Shown: piece after piece, positions 49,844 to 58,783 of the stretch
How positions within the stretch are numbered: the first letter of the stretch is position 1
Layout: every line of letters begins with the position of its first letter
Assembly: GCF_020252395.1 (NCBI RefSeq)
Contig: NZ_JADCDB010000020.1
Location: 62,001-126,000 of the forward strand
Length of the DNA stretch: 64,000 nucleotides
Source: Aestuariivirga sp.
GTDB taxonomy: Bacteria; Pseudomonadota; Alphaproteobacteria; Rhizobiales; Aestuariivirgaceae
Reading direction: 5' to 3'
Translations under genes and position numbers: made by a program
The notes under the pieces: model-generated
Database searches by the model: none
What the model was told of the DNA's origin: nothing
The model's input: only the letters and a program-made list of their open reading frames with translations

Positions 49844-51282
49844 CCGGACGCTTTCCGCGGCATGCGGATGTTGAGAAAAGCGAGTGCGATGACCACCAGC
49901 GGACTCAGCATGCTGAACAGCGCATAGGGCGCATAGTGCCAGGTGCCGACTCCCAGTGTTGCCGCCATGTAGGCGCCGCAGCTGTTCCATGGCACCAGGG
50001 CCGAGGTGGGTGTTGCAGTGGCGCCCACGGCGCGCGACAGCACGACAGGCGCGAAGCCCAGCCTGGCGAAGGCCGGCTTGAACATACGGGCCGGCAGCAC
50101 GATGGCGATATATTGGTCCGCCGTCACCACATTGGCGGCTACGATGGAGCCGACGGTAGCGGAAATCAGCGCGCCTGTCGATTTCGTGCGCGCCACGATG
50201 GGCTCGATGAGGCGGTCCAGCACGCCGGCCTTTTCGACGACGCCGCCGAAGGCCAGAGCGGTCATCACCAGCCAGATGGTGTTGAGCATGCTGTCCATGC
50301 CGCCGCGCGACACCAGCTGGTCGATGGCGGCGTTGCCGGTGTGCGTTTCGTAGCCATTGGCCAGCGCCAGCCACACGCCCTTGATGAGGCCGAGGATGCG
50401 CGGCAAGCCTTCGGCGCCGGCAAAGGCGATGACGCGGTCGGGCGAGCCCACCGCCGCCACCACGCCGCCCGCCAGCGCGCCGGCGAAGATCGCCGTGAAA
50501 GGCGGAAACTTGAGGAGCGCCATCGCCGCCACCAGCGCCAGCGGAATGAACAGCAGCGGCGAGGTTGGGAAGAATTCGCGGATGGCGGCGATCTTGTCGC
50601 TGGCGTCGAAATCGCCGGGCCTGCCCAGCCACCAGAACAGCACCAATGACAGAGCGAGTGCTATCGACGAGCTCAGCGCCGTTTCGCGGATGTGCTCGTA
50701 GAGCCCGACGCCCACCGTGCCGGACGCGAGGTTGGTCGAATCCGACAAGGGCGAGGTGGTGTCGCCGAAATAGGCGCCCGAAATGATGGCGGCGGCGGTG
50801 ATGGCGGGGTCGAGCCCCATGTTGGCGGCGATCCCCATGAAGCCAACGCCGATGGTGCCCGCCGTCGTCCAGGAACTGCCGATCGAGGACGAGATCACCG
50901 CGCAGACGATGGCCGTGGTGAGGTAAAAATAGTTGGGGCTGAGAAGCTGGATGCCGAAATAGACCATGGCGACCAGCGTGCCGCTCATCGCCCAGGCGCC
51001 GATCAAGGCGCCCACTGCGAAAAGGATGAACACCGCGCCGATGCCGGAGCTGACACTCTGCACCGCCGCGTCATTGAGCGAGGCCAGCGAATGGCCGTTG
51101 CGCCAGGCGACGAAGGCGGCGATCAGCGAGGCCACCGTCAGCGCCACCTGACTCGGCCCCGACATTGCGGCATCCCCGAACAGGGCATAGGACAGGCTGA
51201 CGAGCACGATGAGGCTCGCCACCGGGATCATGGCCTCCACGAGGCCAAGCGGCCGCGGCTGAACCTCGTGCCTTTCGGTCAT
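49834..51282 (-). CDS. nhaC: NhaC-family Na+/H+ antiporter
   Basis: 482 residues with about eleven membrane segments. NhaC-family features: SSSIGSSWTTAGTIGVGFMG, GAYFGDTTSPLSDSTNLAS, LVSRGGMDSMLNTIWLVMTA and SALVPWNSCGAYMAATLGVG. Members exchange Na+ for H+ or, in the MleN branch, couple malate/lactate exchange. It is 12 bp downstream of arginine deiminase on the same strand, so an antiport role linked to arginine-derived ammonia and pH is plausible. The substrate cannot be fixed from sequence. Confidence 0.92.
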   Translation of the reverse strand: MTERHEVQPRPLGLVEAMIPVASLIVLVSLSYALFGDAAMSGPSQVALTVASLIAAFVAWRNGHSLASLNDAAVQSVSSGIGAVFILFAVGALIGAWAMSGTLVAMVYFGIQLLSPNYFYLTTAIVCAVISSSIGSSWTTAGTIGVGFMGIAANMGLDPAITAAAIISGAYFGDTTSPLSDSTNLASGTVGVGLYEHIRETALSSSIALALSLVLFWWLGRPGDFDASDKIAAIREFFPTSPLLFIPLALVAAMALLKFPPFTAIFAGALAGGVVAAVGSPDRVIAFAGAEGLPRILGLIKGVWLALANGYETHTGNAAIDQLVSRGGMDSMLNTIWLVMTALAFGGVVEKAGVLDRLIEPIVARTKSTGALISATVGSIVAANVVTADQYIAIVLPARMFKPAFARLGFAPVVLSRAVGATATPTSALVPWNSCGAYMAATLGVGTWHYAPYALFSMLSPLVVIALAFLNIRMPRKASGQG

Positions 51283-51294
51283 CCCCGCATCGGC

Positions 51295-52542
51295 TTAGAA
51301 GTCGACCGCGTCGCGGATGATCGGGCAGGTCATGCAATGGCCGCCGCCGCGGCCACGGCCGAGCTCGGCGCCCGCGATGGTGATGACTTCGATCCCTTCC
51401 TTGCGCAGCAGCGTGTTGGTGTAGGTGTTGCGGTCATAGGCATAGACCACGCCGGGCGAGGCGCAGACCAGATTGGCGCCGCTGTCCCACTGGGTGCGCT
51501 CGCGCATATAAGCGGTGCCGCCGGTTTCGACCACGCGCATCTTCTTGATGCCCAGCGCGCCCGCAACCACCTCGACGAAGGACCCCTCGTCCTTGCGCAG
51601 TTCGACGCCGCCGGACTTGCTGCTCGGGCGGTAGGAATAGGCCTGGATGTGGTTAACGATGTCCGGGTAGAGCAACACGCAGTCGCGGTCGGCGAAGGTG
51701 AAGACCGTGTCCAGGTGCATGGCGGCGCGCAGCTTGGGCATGGCGGCCACGATGACGCGTTCGGCGGCGCCTTTCTCGAACAGCGCCGCGGCGAGCTGGC
51801 TGATGGCCTGGCGCGAGGTGCGCTCGCTCATGCCGATCAGCACGTTGCCCTTACCGATGGGCATCACGTCGCCGCCTTCGAGCGTTGCAAGGCCATGGTC
51901 CTTGGTGGGGTCGCCCCACCACACATTCACCTTGCCGGCGAAGTCCGGGTGGAACTTGTAGATGGCGGTCGTCAGGATCGGTTCCTCGTGGCGGGCGGGC
52001 CAGTAGAGCGGGTTCAGCGTGCAGCCGCCATAAATCCAGCAGGTGGTGTCGCGCGTGTAGAGCGTGTTGGGCAAGGGCGGCAGCAGATATTCGACTTCAC
52101 CCGCCGCGTCCCTGATCGCCTCCAGCGCCTTGCCGCCGATGGCTTCGGGGAACTCTTCGGTGGACAGGCCGCCGATCAGCGTCTCTGCCAGGTCACGGTT
52201 GGAGAGGCCGTCGAGATAGCTGCGGATCTCGTCGATCAGGCCGAGGCCCACCTGGTCCGGCACGATCTGGTTGTCGAAGATCCACTTGCGGGCCTCGGGG
52301 ATGGCCATGGTCTCGGCCAGCAGATTGTGCATTTCGACCACGTCGATGCCGCGGTCGCGCATCTTGGTGACGAAATCGAAATGGTCGCGCTTGGCCGTCT
52401 CGACCCACAGCACGTCGTCGAACAGAAGCCGGTCGCAGTTGCTGGGGGTGAGGCGCTGGTGCGCGCGGCCGGGCGCGCAGACCATCACCTTGCGGAGCTG
52501 GCCAACTTCCGAATGAACGCCAAATCTGGTTTCGCTGGTCAT
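51295..52542 (-). CDS. arcA: Arginine deiminase
   Basis: 415 residues from ATG 52542; a GTG/ATG-like extension to 52560 is less likely. Catalytic features: N-terminal [65 protein letters not shown] and the C-terminal GGGHCMTCP with nucleophile Cys403. It converts L-arginine to citrulline and ammonia. Ornithine carbamoyltransferase (arcB) and carbamate kinase (arcC) are not in the window, so no complete ATP-yielding deiminase pathway is encoded here. It lies downstream of the acylase-like and ArcD-like genes. Confidence 0.97.
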   Translation of the reverse strand: MTSETRFGVHSEVGQLRKVMVCAPGRAHQRLTPSNCDRLLFDDVLWVETAKRDHFDFVTKMRDRGIDVVEMHNLLAETMAIPEARKWIFDNQIVPDQVGLGLIDEIRSYLDGLSNRDLAETLIGGLSTEEFPEAIGGKALEAIRDAAGEVEYLLPPLPNTLYTRDTTCWIYGGCTLNPLYWPARHEEPILTTAIYKFHPDFAGKVNVWWGDPTKDHGLATLEGGDVMPIGKGNVLIGMSERTSRQAISQLAAALFEKGAAERVIVAAMPKLRAAMHLDTVFTFADRDCVLLYPDIVNHIQAYSYRPSSKSGGVELRKDEGSFVEVVAGALGIKKMRVVETGGTAYMRERTQWDSGANLVCASPGVVYAYDRNTYTNTLLRKEGIEVITIAGAELGRGRGGGHCMTCPIIRDAVDF

Positions 52543-52591
52543 ATTGCGATCTCTCCACACATGTTATGTCGATTGAATTCGATCCCCGGGA

Positions 52592-53776
52592 CTATTCGGC
52601 ATAGTCGACTTCCGGGATAGGACAACCATCGGGGTCACAGGCCTTTTCGGAACTATCGTAAAGCACTTCGACGATGCGTGTGCCAGGCTCCGTGACCGCG
52701 TCGCGCTGCAGGATCGCGACCTCGCCCGCAACCTCCGTCTTATACTCCTGCACCACTTCGCCAAATGCGTTGCGCTGGATGGCAACGCTTTGGCCAGCCG
52801 CCACCTTGGACCGCAGGTCCACCAGAAGCTCCACATAGCCACCAGCTGTGGCGCGCACAGTGTGCAGCGCATCGCCAAAGAACGTGCCGGCATCCTGTGC
52901 GGTGCGGCCCATCGGCCCCCCGATGACACCGTGCAGTTTGAAGACGTTCAGGGCGCCCTCGACAAACATCGGTATCATGCGCTTGTCGAAATATCGCGGT
53001 CCGCCGATTTCAATGGTCAGGCAGGGAATGCCGGCCTTGATCAAGGCCGTCTCGAGCGTGCCGCCGTATCCCGGATCGTTCTTGATCTGCTCGATGGGGA
53101 ACAATTCCGCCATCGCCTTGACCTCGGGCAGGCTCATCTTGGCGAAAATGAAGGCCGTGAAGTCCGTGCCGGTGGCTGCCGTATGGTAATCGAGCGCGTA
53201 ATCGGCATTTGGCTTCAAGAGCTTGTTGAACACCAATCCGGCATGGCGTGTGGGCGCATTGCCGCCGTCTTCATTCCCCGGCCAGACCCGGTTCAGGTCG
53301 ATCTTGAAACCGCCCCATTGCGCGACGGGCCACATCCGCGTTACGCCCTCCTTCGCGGGCCGCGATACGTCGTAAACGGCGGTCACCGTGCCGGACATTG
53401 CTGCCGGATCGAGTTGCTCCATCGTTCGCCGCATGGCATCGACAGGGCTGGTCTCGTCACCGTGCACGCCGCTGACAAGCAGGATCCGTTTTCCGGGATT
53501 GATGCCCTTGGCCACGACGACCGGCACATACCAGTACTGCCCCGTGCCGGTCTGCACACCCTGGAAGAGCAAGCTATGCTTTTTTCCTGCTTCGAGGTCG
53601 CCGACGTCGAGCTGGCTGACCACGCGCTTGCCCTGGATGATGTCACCCGTATAGACCGTTTCAGCCTGCGCGGACGCGGTGAGCGGGCACAGGGCGAATA
53701 GAAACGCAGCCGTTAAGCGCCTCCGGAGGCATGTCATGCGCTTGTTATTCCGCGTCATCGCAGCCGCTGCCGTCAT
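52592..53776 (-). CDS. Secreted succinylglutamate desuccinylase/aspartoacylase-like zinc hydrolase
   Basis: 394 residues from ATG 53776, overlapping the arcD stop by ATGA; ATGs at 53758 and 53737 are alternatives. A basic then hydrophobic N-terminus ending TASAQA looks like a signal peptide. Zinc ligands of the M14/AstE-AspA family: His105 and Glu108 (SGVHGDETS) and His198 (DYHTA), with substrate motif DLNRVWPG (160-167) and catalytic Glu256 (TIEIGG). It should remove an acyl group from an amino compound, or a terminal residue, outside the cytoplasm. The C-terminal beta-rich part resembles a biotinyl/lipoyl-like fold. Substrate unknown. Confidence 0.82.
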   Translation of the reverse strand: MTAAAAMTRNNKRMTCLRRRLTAAFLFALCPLTASAQAETVYTGDIIQGKRVVSQLDVGDLEAGKKHSLLFQGVQTGTGQYWYVPVVVAKGINPGKRILLVSGVHGDETSPVDAMRRTMEQLDPAAMSGTVTAVYDVSRPAKEGVTRMWPVAQWGGFKIDLNRVWPGNEDGGNAPTRHAGLVFNKLLKPNADYALDYHTAATGTDFTAFIFAKMSLPEVKAMAELFPIEQIKNDPGYGGTLETALIKAGIPCLTIEIGGPRYFDKRMIPMFVEGALNVFKLHGVIGGPMGRTAQDAGTFFGDALHTVRATAGGYVELLVDLRSKVAAGQSVAIQRNAFGEVVQEYKTEVAGEVAILQRDAVTEPGTRIVEVLYDSSEKACDPDGCPIPEVDYAE

Positions 53777-55206
53777 AGTGTAATGCTTCCGGAGACAAGG
53801 CCCCAGACCCCGATGAGGCCCGCCACCGCGGTGACGGCGAAAATGGCGAGATCGCGGGGCGAGAACAGCGGCATCTTCCAGTCCCGGCGCGCCCAGACAT
53901 AGAGGATGGTGCCCGGCACATAGAGCACCGCGACCAGAAGAACTTTATCAAGCCCGGCCGCGAGGAACATGAAGATCACGTAGACGACCGCGATCCAGGA
54001 GAAGATCTGGTCGCGTCCGCGCTCGCCCTCGACGCCCTCATAGCCCTCGCCGCGGCGCGCCAGCAGCACGCCGTAACCGGCGACCAGCAGGTAGGGCAGC
54101 AGCGTAGTGACGCTCGTCATGTCAAGCATGAAGTTGAAGGCGTCCTGCGACCAGTAGGTGGAGATGACGAACAGCGACACAACGATGTTGGTGATCCACA
54201 GCGCATTGGCCGGCACGCGGTTGCCGTTCTGGGCGGAAAATATCTTCGGCATGTCCTTGGACTTCGCCGCGGCGAACATCACTTCCGCGCAGATCAGCGA
54301 CCAGGCGAGATAGGCGCCAAGCACCGAGATCAGCACGCCGACCGAGATGAAGATGGCGCCCCAGTGGCCGACCACCGACTCGAGCACGCCCGCCAGCGAA
54401 GGCTGGCGCAGGCCTGCGATCTCAGACTGCATCATCGAGGCATAGGGCAGCAGCGTGATCGCCACCATGAGCCCGGTGACGCCGACAAAGCCGAGGATCG
54501 TCGCGCGGCCCACGTCGGCCCTGGTCTTGGCGAAGCGCGAATAGACGCTTGCCCCTTCGATGCCGAGGAACACGAAGACGGTGATCAGCATGGTGTCGCG
54601 CACCTGCGACCAAAGCGGCTTCACCGGCATGTCCGCGCCGCCGAAGAAATTGCTGGCGAACTGCGAATAGTTGAACACGAAGATCAGCGCGATGATGGTG
54701 ACGAGGATCGGCACGATCTTGGCCACCGTGACGACCGAGTTGACAAAGGCCGCCTGCTCCACGCCGCGCAGAATCATGAAGTGGAAGGTCCAGATGCCAA
54801 TGAGCGACACCACAATGGCGGTGAGCGAGTTGCCCTCGCCGAAAATGGGAAAGAAGGCGCCCAGCGTCGAGCCGATCAGCACCCAGTAGAACACGTTGCC
54901 GAGGCAGGAGCCGAGCCAGTAGCCGAAGGCGGAGAGGAATCCCATGTAATCGCCGAAGCCCGCCTTGGCATAGGCGAAGACGCCGGCGTCGATATCGGGC
55001 TTCCTTTCGGCCAGCGCCTGGAAGACCCGCGCGAGCATGTACATGCCGGTGCCGGCGATGGTCCAGGCGATGATCGCGCCGAACGGCCCCGTGGCGGCGC
55101 CGAAGCGGCCCGGCAGGTTGAAGATGCCCGCGCCCACCATGGAGCCGACCACCATTCCGGTGAGGGCAACGAGCGACATTTTTCCGGCTTGCGGTGTTTG
55201 ACTCAC
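53773..55206 (-). CDS. arcD: ArcD-like amino-acid antiporter (APC superfamily)
   Basis: 477 residues from a GTG at 55206 with GGGGAG six to ten bases upstream; a longer frame to 55272 would run through two hairpin repeats. Twelve predicted helices. APC-family start KMSLVALTGMVVGSMVGAGI-FNLPGRFG, and the typical KSKDMPKIFSAQNGNRVPAN. Closest in pattern to basic amino-acid/polyamine antiporters of the arginine:ornithine type. Linked to arginine deiminase and the secreted hydrolase, so arginine (or a relative) is the likely substrate. Confidence 0.85.
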   Translation of the reverse strand: MSQTPQAGKMSLVALTGMVVGSMVGAGIFNLPGRFGAATGPFGAIIAWTIAGTGMYMLARVFQALAERKPDIDAGVFAYAKAGFGDYMGFLSAFGYWLGSCLGNVFYWVLIGSTLGAFFPIFGEGNSLTAIVVSLIGIWTFHFMILRGVEQAAFVNSVVTVAKIVPILVTIIALIFVFNYSQFASNFFGGADMPVKPLWSQVRDTMLITVFVFLGIEGASVYSRFAKTRADVGRATILGFVGVTGLMVAITLLPYASMMQSEIAGLRQPSLAGVLESVVGHWGAIFISVGVLISVLGAYLAWSLICAEVMFAAAKSKDMPKIFSAQNGNRVPANALWITNIVVSLFVISTYWSQDAFNFMLDMTSVTTLLPYLLVAGYGVLLARRGEGYEGVEGERGRDQIFSWIAVVYVIFMFLAAGLDKVLLVAVLYVPGTILYVWARRDWKMPLFSPRDLAIFAVTAVAGLIGVWGLVSGSITL

Positions 55207-55224
55207 GTCGATGTCTCCCCTTGC

Positions 55225-55258
55225 GCGGGCTTGATCCCGCAATGCGGGTTCATCCCGC
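55225..55258 (-). repeat. Two tandem short hairpins in the arcD leader (REP-like)
   Basis: GCGGG-CTTGAT-CCCGC (55225-55240) and GCGGG-TTCAT-CCCGC (55244-55258) are two adjacent small inverted repeats, 19-52 bases before the arcD start. The GGGCTTGATCCCG core resembles REP-like intergenic elements common in alphaproteobacteria. They may fold in the mRNA leader. Confidence 0.5.
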
Positions 55259-55347
55259 CTTTCCGGAAACAAGTTAGCTTTGTATTGCCATGAGATGCAA
55301 GTGGCAGGAGTGTCACGGGGGGTTAGGTTCTTGATCCCCGGTCAGCT

Positions 55348-56961
55348 TCAGCGCGGACCGAACACCGTCTGCAGCGCGACGAACAGGATGAGGGCCGCGG
55401 CCAGGGTGAGCGTCGATACCGGCCACTGGTGGGCCTGGGTCTCGGCGCGCACGACAGCGCTTGCGAGGCGCCCCGCCTGCCGTTCGAGGGCGGCGATGAG
55501 CCGCGCTCCGATATCCCCCGGCGGGAGTTGGGGCAGCTGCGTTCCTGCGGCGGCAAGTGCCCAGCCAAGCGCGGCGCCCGCTGCGACGGGCCAGGCGAGA
55601 TCGAACAGCACCTCGGGCCGCAGCGCAGAATTGGCGGAAGCCCCTGTTACGGCGGCGAACAGGCTCCACTGCAGAGGTGTCGCGGCAATCACGGCGGCAA
55701 TCCACGCCGCGGGGGAGAGCAGCTGCGGCTTCGGGTCTTGCGCGGCCGCCCGCACCAGACGGAGGAAATGCAGAACCAGCACCGTGCTGCCAACGGCGGC
55801 GAGCGAGAACAGCATGCTGGTTGCCCCGCTTGCCGTGAGGTCCTTGAAGGCGAGCTTGCCCAGGGCGCCGCCGGTGAAGGGCAGACCGGCGAAACCCAGC
55901 GCCGCGAAGCCGGCGAGACCCAGTTGCCACGCCGCAATCCTCCGCCCCTGCGTGCCCAGCATCAGAAACAGGCCGCCCTTGATCAGCACGTGATAGACTG
56001 CATAGAAGGCCACGATCACGCCCGCCTCGCGCGCGCCCGCGGCAAGCCCCGCGCCCAGCACCGCCGCCATCTGGCCAAGCTGGCTGATGCTCGAATAGGC
56101 GAGCACGCTGCGCGGATTTGTCTGCGTGAGACCGAGCAGCGCGCCGTAAAGCGCCGAGATAAGCCCCGCCGCGAGAATGATGCCGCCCGCCACCGGCATC
56201 GCCTCCCCGAGCGGCAGGAAGCGGATGAGCCCGATGAGGCCCGCCTTCGACGTCGCCCCGCTCAGCACCGCCGTGGCAACGAGCGGGCCCGCCGCATAGG
56301 ACATCGGCATCCAGCCATGCAGCGGCGCCAGTCCGATCTTGAGCCCGAAGCCGATGACCACAAGAGCGACGATAACTCCACAGTAAGGCGACGATGGCAG
56401 CGCCGCCACCAGCGGCGTGATGGCAAGCCCCTGCCCCGGCGCATGGACCACCAGCAGCACGAGGGCCGCGAGGATCAGCCCCTCGCCGATCAGCGCTGCG
56501 GCAATCGTCACGCGGCCGGCGCGCCGTTCCGCCTCGCCGCCATCGAAAGCGATCAGGCCATAGGCCGGCAAGCTCGCCAGCGCATAAAGCGCATAGAAGC
56601 TCACCACATCGCCCGCCACGAAGACGCCGAGGCTGCCAGAGAGCGTGAGCAGCCACCACAGCGCAAACCGGCCTCGGCCTCCGCGCCCTGCGAGCCACGT
56701 GCTGGCCGCAAAACCGGCAATGATCCACAGCAGCGCGCAAGCCCCCAGCATCAGCGCCCCCGGCTGGTCCAGCACATAGCGCCATGCGCCGGGGAAGGTG
56801 AACGCGCTGACACTTCCCCCACACGCCGCGGCCGCCAGCAGCAGCGCCGGCAGGGGCGCCAGTCCAAGGCCGCGCACCACCACGGGCCGCAGCGCGGGTG
56901 ACAGCAGCAGCAGCGCCATGGCCAGTGGCAGCAGAATCATGGCCATGATGGCGAAGATCAC
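55348..56961 (-). CDS. Second MrpD/NuoN-like proton-translocating subunit
   Basis: 537 residues from a GTG at 56961 overlapping the previous stop (GTGA), with GGAGG five bases upstream. About fourteen helices of the NuoL/M/N antiporter family. The TM7-type Lys is kept (GFGLKIGLAPLHGWMPMS), with downstream motifs VLAYSSISQLGQM and GGLFLMLGTQG. The TM5 Glu that is conserved in MrpD and NuoM is replaced: FYALYALASLPAYG has no acidic residue where the sister protein has YVGIELL. It is last in the antiporter operon and may replace the NuoL-like half of MrpA structurally. Confidence 0.85.
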   Translation of the reverse strand: MIFAIMAMILLPLAMALLLLSPALRPVVVRGLGLAPLPALLLAAAACGGSVSAFTFPGAWRYVLDQPGALMLGACALLWIIAGFAASTWLAGRGGRGRFALWWLLTLSGSLGVFVAGDVVSFYALYALASLPAYGLIAFDGGEAERRAGRVTIAAALIGEGLILAALVLLVVHAPGQGLAITPLVAALPSSPYCGVIVALVVIGFGLKIGLAPLHGWMPMSYAAGPLVATAVLSGATSKAGLIGLIRFLPLGEAMPVAGGIILAAGLISALYGALLGLTQTNPRSVLAYSSISQLGQMAAVLGAGLAAGAREAGVIVAFYAVYHVLIKGGLFLMLGTQGRRIAAWQLGLAGFAALGFAGLPFTGGALGKLAFKDLTASGATSMLFSLAAVGSTVLVLHFLRLVRAAAQDPKPQLLSPAAWIAAVIAATPLQWSLFAAVTGASANSALRPEVLFDLAWPVAAGAALGWALAAAGTQLPQLPPGDIGARLIAALERQAGRLASAVVRAETQAHQWPVSTLTLAAALILFVALQTVFGPR

Positions 56962-58466
56962 AGCGCCCTCCCGATCGCTAGGAAGGCGATGGGCTCGAGC
57001 GGCAGCAGGCCCATCAGCACCGCCACCGCGGAAAGCCCCAGCGCGATCCACTGCCGCCCGTGGCCCACCGCCTTGAGGCTGGCGCCGGCCGCGGGCTCGG
57101 CCATCATGCGCGCCAGCACGCCGAACACATAAGCGCCCGCCAGCATGCCGCCAGCGATGATGACGGCGCCCCATGCCCAGTGCCCTTCGGCCAGCGCGGC
57201 CACCAGCAGCATGAATTTGGCGTTGAAGCCGCCGCTGGGCGGCAGGCCCATCAGCGACAAACCGCTCAAGGCGAAGGCCAGCACCACAAGCGGCGCGCGG
57301 CTGCTCAAGCCGCCCAGATCACGGATGCGGTCGTGCCCCAGCACTTCGGCAGCGAGGCCTGCGGCGAGGAACATGCCGGCCTTGGCGAAGGCATGGGCCA
57401 CCACCTGTGTCCAGGCGCCCGTCCAGGCGGTTTCGGCGATGAGCGCGCCCGCATCTTTCGGCGCCAGGGTGAAGACGAAGAACATATAGCCGATCTGCGC
57501 CACCGTCGAATAGGCGACCAGCAGCTTGAGGCGCTGCTGGCGCAGCGCCGTGATGCTGCCGACAATCACCGCCAGCGCGCCGAACAGCGCGAGAAGCTGC
57601 ATGTCGGCCGGTTCGCGCAGCGTGGGAAAGGTGTCGAACCACAGCCGCATCAGCAGGAATAGGCTGCCCTTGACCACAAGCGCGGAGAGAACCGCACTGC
57701 CCGCCGCGGGTGCTCCTGCATGGGCGGGCGGCAGCCAGAGATGAAAGGGAAACAGCGCCGTCTTGGCGAGCAGCCCCACGGTGACGAAGCCCGCCGCCGT
57801 CAGTGTCGCGGCATTGGGCTGAAGCTGCGCCGCGAGGCCGGAGATATCCAGCGTGCCATAAGCGCCGTAGAGCAACACGATGCCGAAAAGATAGAGCATC
57901 GAGCCGAACACCGCGAACAGCAGGTAGCGCAGTGCGGCGCGCAGCGTGTCCGCACCCCCTTTGATGGCGGCGACGGGGATCGCGGCAAACGTGAGAAGCT
58001 CGATCCCGACGTAGAGGTTGAACAGGTCGCTGCTGGTGAACAGCAGGTTCAGCGCGCTCGCCATGGCCAGCAGGGCCGTCCAGAAGATGAGAGAGGCCCG
58101 CGACTCCGGCTTGCCTTTTGGCTGCGCGAAATCCTTCCAGGCGAAGGCTGCGGCGCCGAGAAAGATCGCCGCGCTCACCACCATCATCAGCGCCGAGATG
58201 CCATCGGCGCGGAGCGTGATGCCGAGCGGCGGATGAAAGCCGCCCACCACATAGGCGAGGGGGCTCTGCGTGCCCGCCACCATCAGCGCCACACGCACCG
58301 AAACGTAAAGCTGGAACAGCAGCGCCGCGATGACGATTGCCCGCGCGCCGCGGCCGCCAAGGCCGATGAGCCCCACCAGCGCCACTGCGGTCATGACGAT
58401 GCCCAGCACCAAGAGCGCGCCGCCCGGCGTCGTCTCCGTCACGGCGAGGGCCTGAAGCGGCATCAT
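56958..58466 (-). CDS. MrpD-like Na+/H+ antiporter subunit
   Basis: 502 residues from the ATG at 58466, overlapping the mrpC stop (ATGA). Antiporter-like subunit with the TM5 Glu in LFNLYVGIELLTFAAIPVAA, TM7 Lys in VGLLAKTALFPFHLWLPPAH, and the lysine-region KLLVAYSTVAQIGYMFFVFT. These residues form the Glu/Lys proton path of MrpD and complex I subunits. It is the core MrpD of this operon; a second, degenerate copy follows. Confidence 0.92.
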   Translation of the reverse strand: MMPLQALAVTETTPGGALLVLGIVMTAVALVGLIGLGGRGARAIVIAALLFQLYVSVRVALMVAGTQSPLAYVVGGFHPPLGITLRADGISALMMVVSAAIFLGAAAFAWKDFAQPKGKPESRASLIFWTALLAMASALNLLFTSSDLFNLYVGIELLTFAAIPVAAIKGGADTLRAALRYLLFAVFGSMLYLFGIVLLYGAYGTLDISGLAAQLQPNAATLTAAGFVTVGLLAKTALFPFHLWLPPAHAGAPAAGSAVLSALVVKGSLFLLMRLWFDTFPTLREPADMQLLALFGALAVIVGSITALRQQRLKLLVAYSTVAQIGYMFFVFTLAPKDAGALIAETAWTGAWTQVVAHAFAKAGMFLAAGLAAEVLGHDRIRDLGGLSSRAPLVVLAFALSGLSLMGLPPSGGFNAKFMLLVAALAEGHWAWGAVIIAGGMLAGAYVFGVLARMMAEPAAGASLKAVGHGRQWIALGLSAVAVLMGLLPLEPIAFLAIGRAL

Positions 58467-58783
58467 GGCTGGCCGTCCTCCTCCTCGTCGATCGAGGCCT
58501 CGCCCGCTTCCGAGTGGAGCCGCAAGAGCAGCGCCACCGCAATCGCCGTGGCCGAGAAGGCGACAACGATGCCGGTGATGACAAGCGCCTGCGGCACCGG
58601 GTCGCCGCCCAGCCCCGCCGAAGCGCCCCGGCGCGCGATGACGCCGAACAACAGGAACACGCCGGAACCCAGCAGGTTGAGCGCCAGGAGCTTGCACAGC
58701 GGATGCGGGTTGACGATCAAGCCGTAAACCGAAAGCCCGATGAGGCCGGAGCCCGCCAGCCAGAACAGCAGAACTGGGCTCAT
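58463..58783 (-). CDS. MrpC (NuoK-like) antiporter subunit
   Basis: 106 residues, three membrane helices: MSPVLLFWLAGSGLIGLSVY, PLCKLLALNLLGSGVFLLFG and ALVITGIVVAFSATAIAVAL. The ALVITGIVVAFSATA stretch is the MrpC/NuoK signature. The start overlaps the upstream fusion gene by ATGA. It sits between the A/B fusion and MrpD in the canonical B-C-D order. Confidence 0.94.
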   Translation of the reverse strand: MSPVLLFWLAGSGLIGLSVYGLIVNPHPLCKLLALNLLGSGVFLLFGVIARRGASAGLGGDPVPQALVITGIVVAFSATAIAVALLLRLHSEAGEASIDEEEDGQP

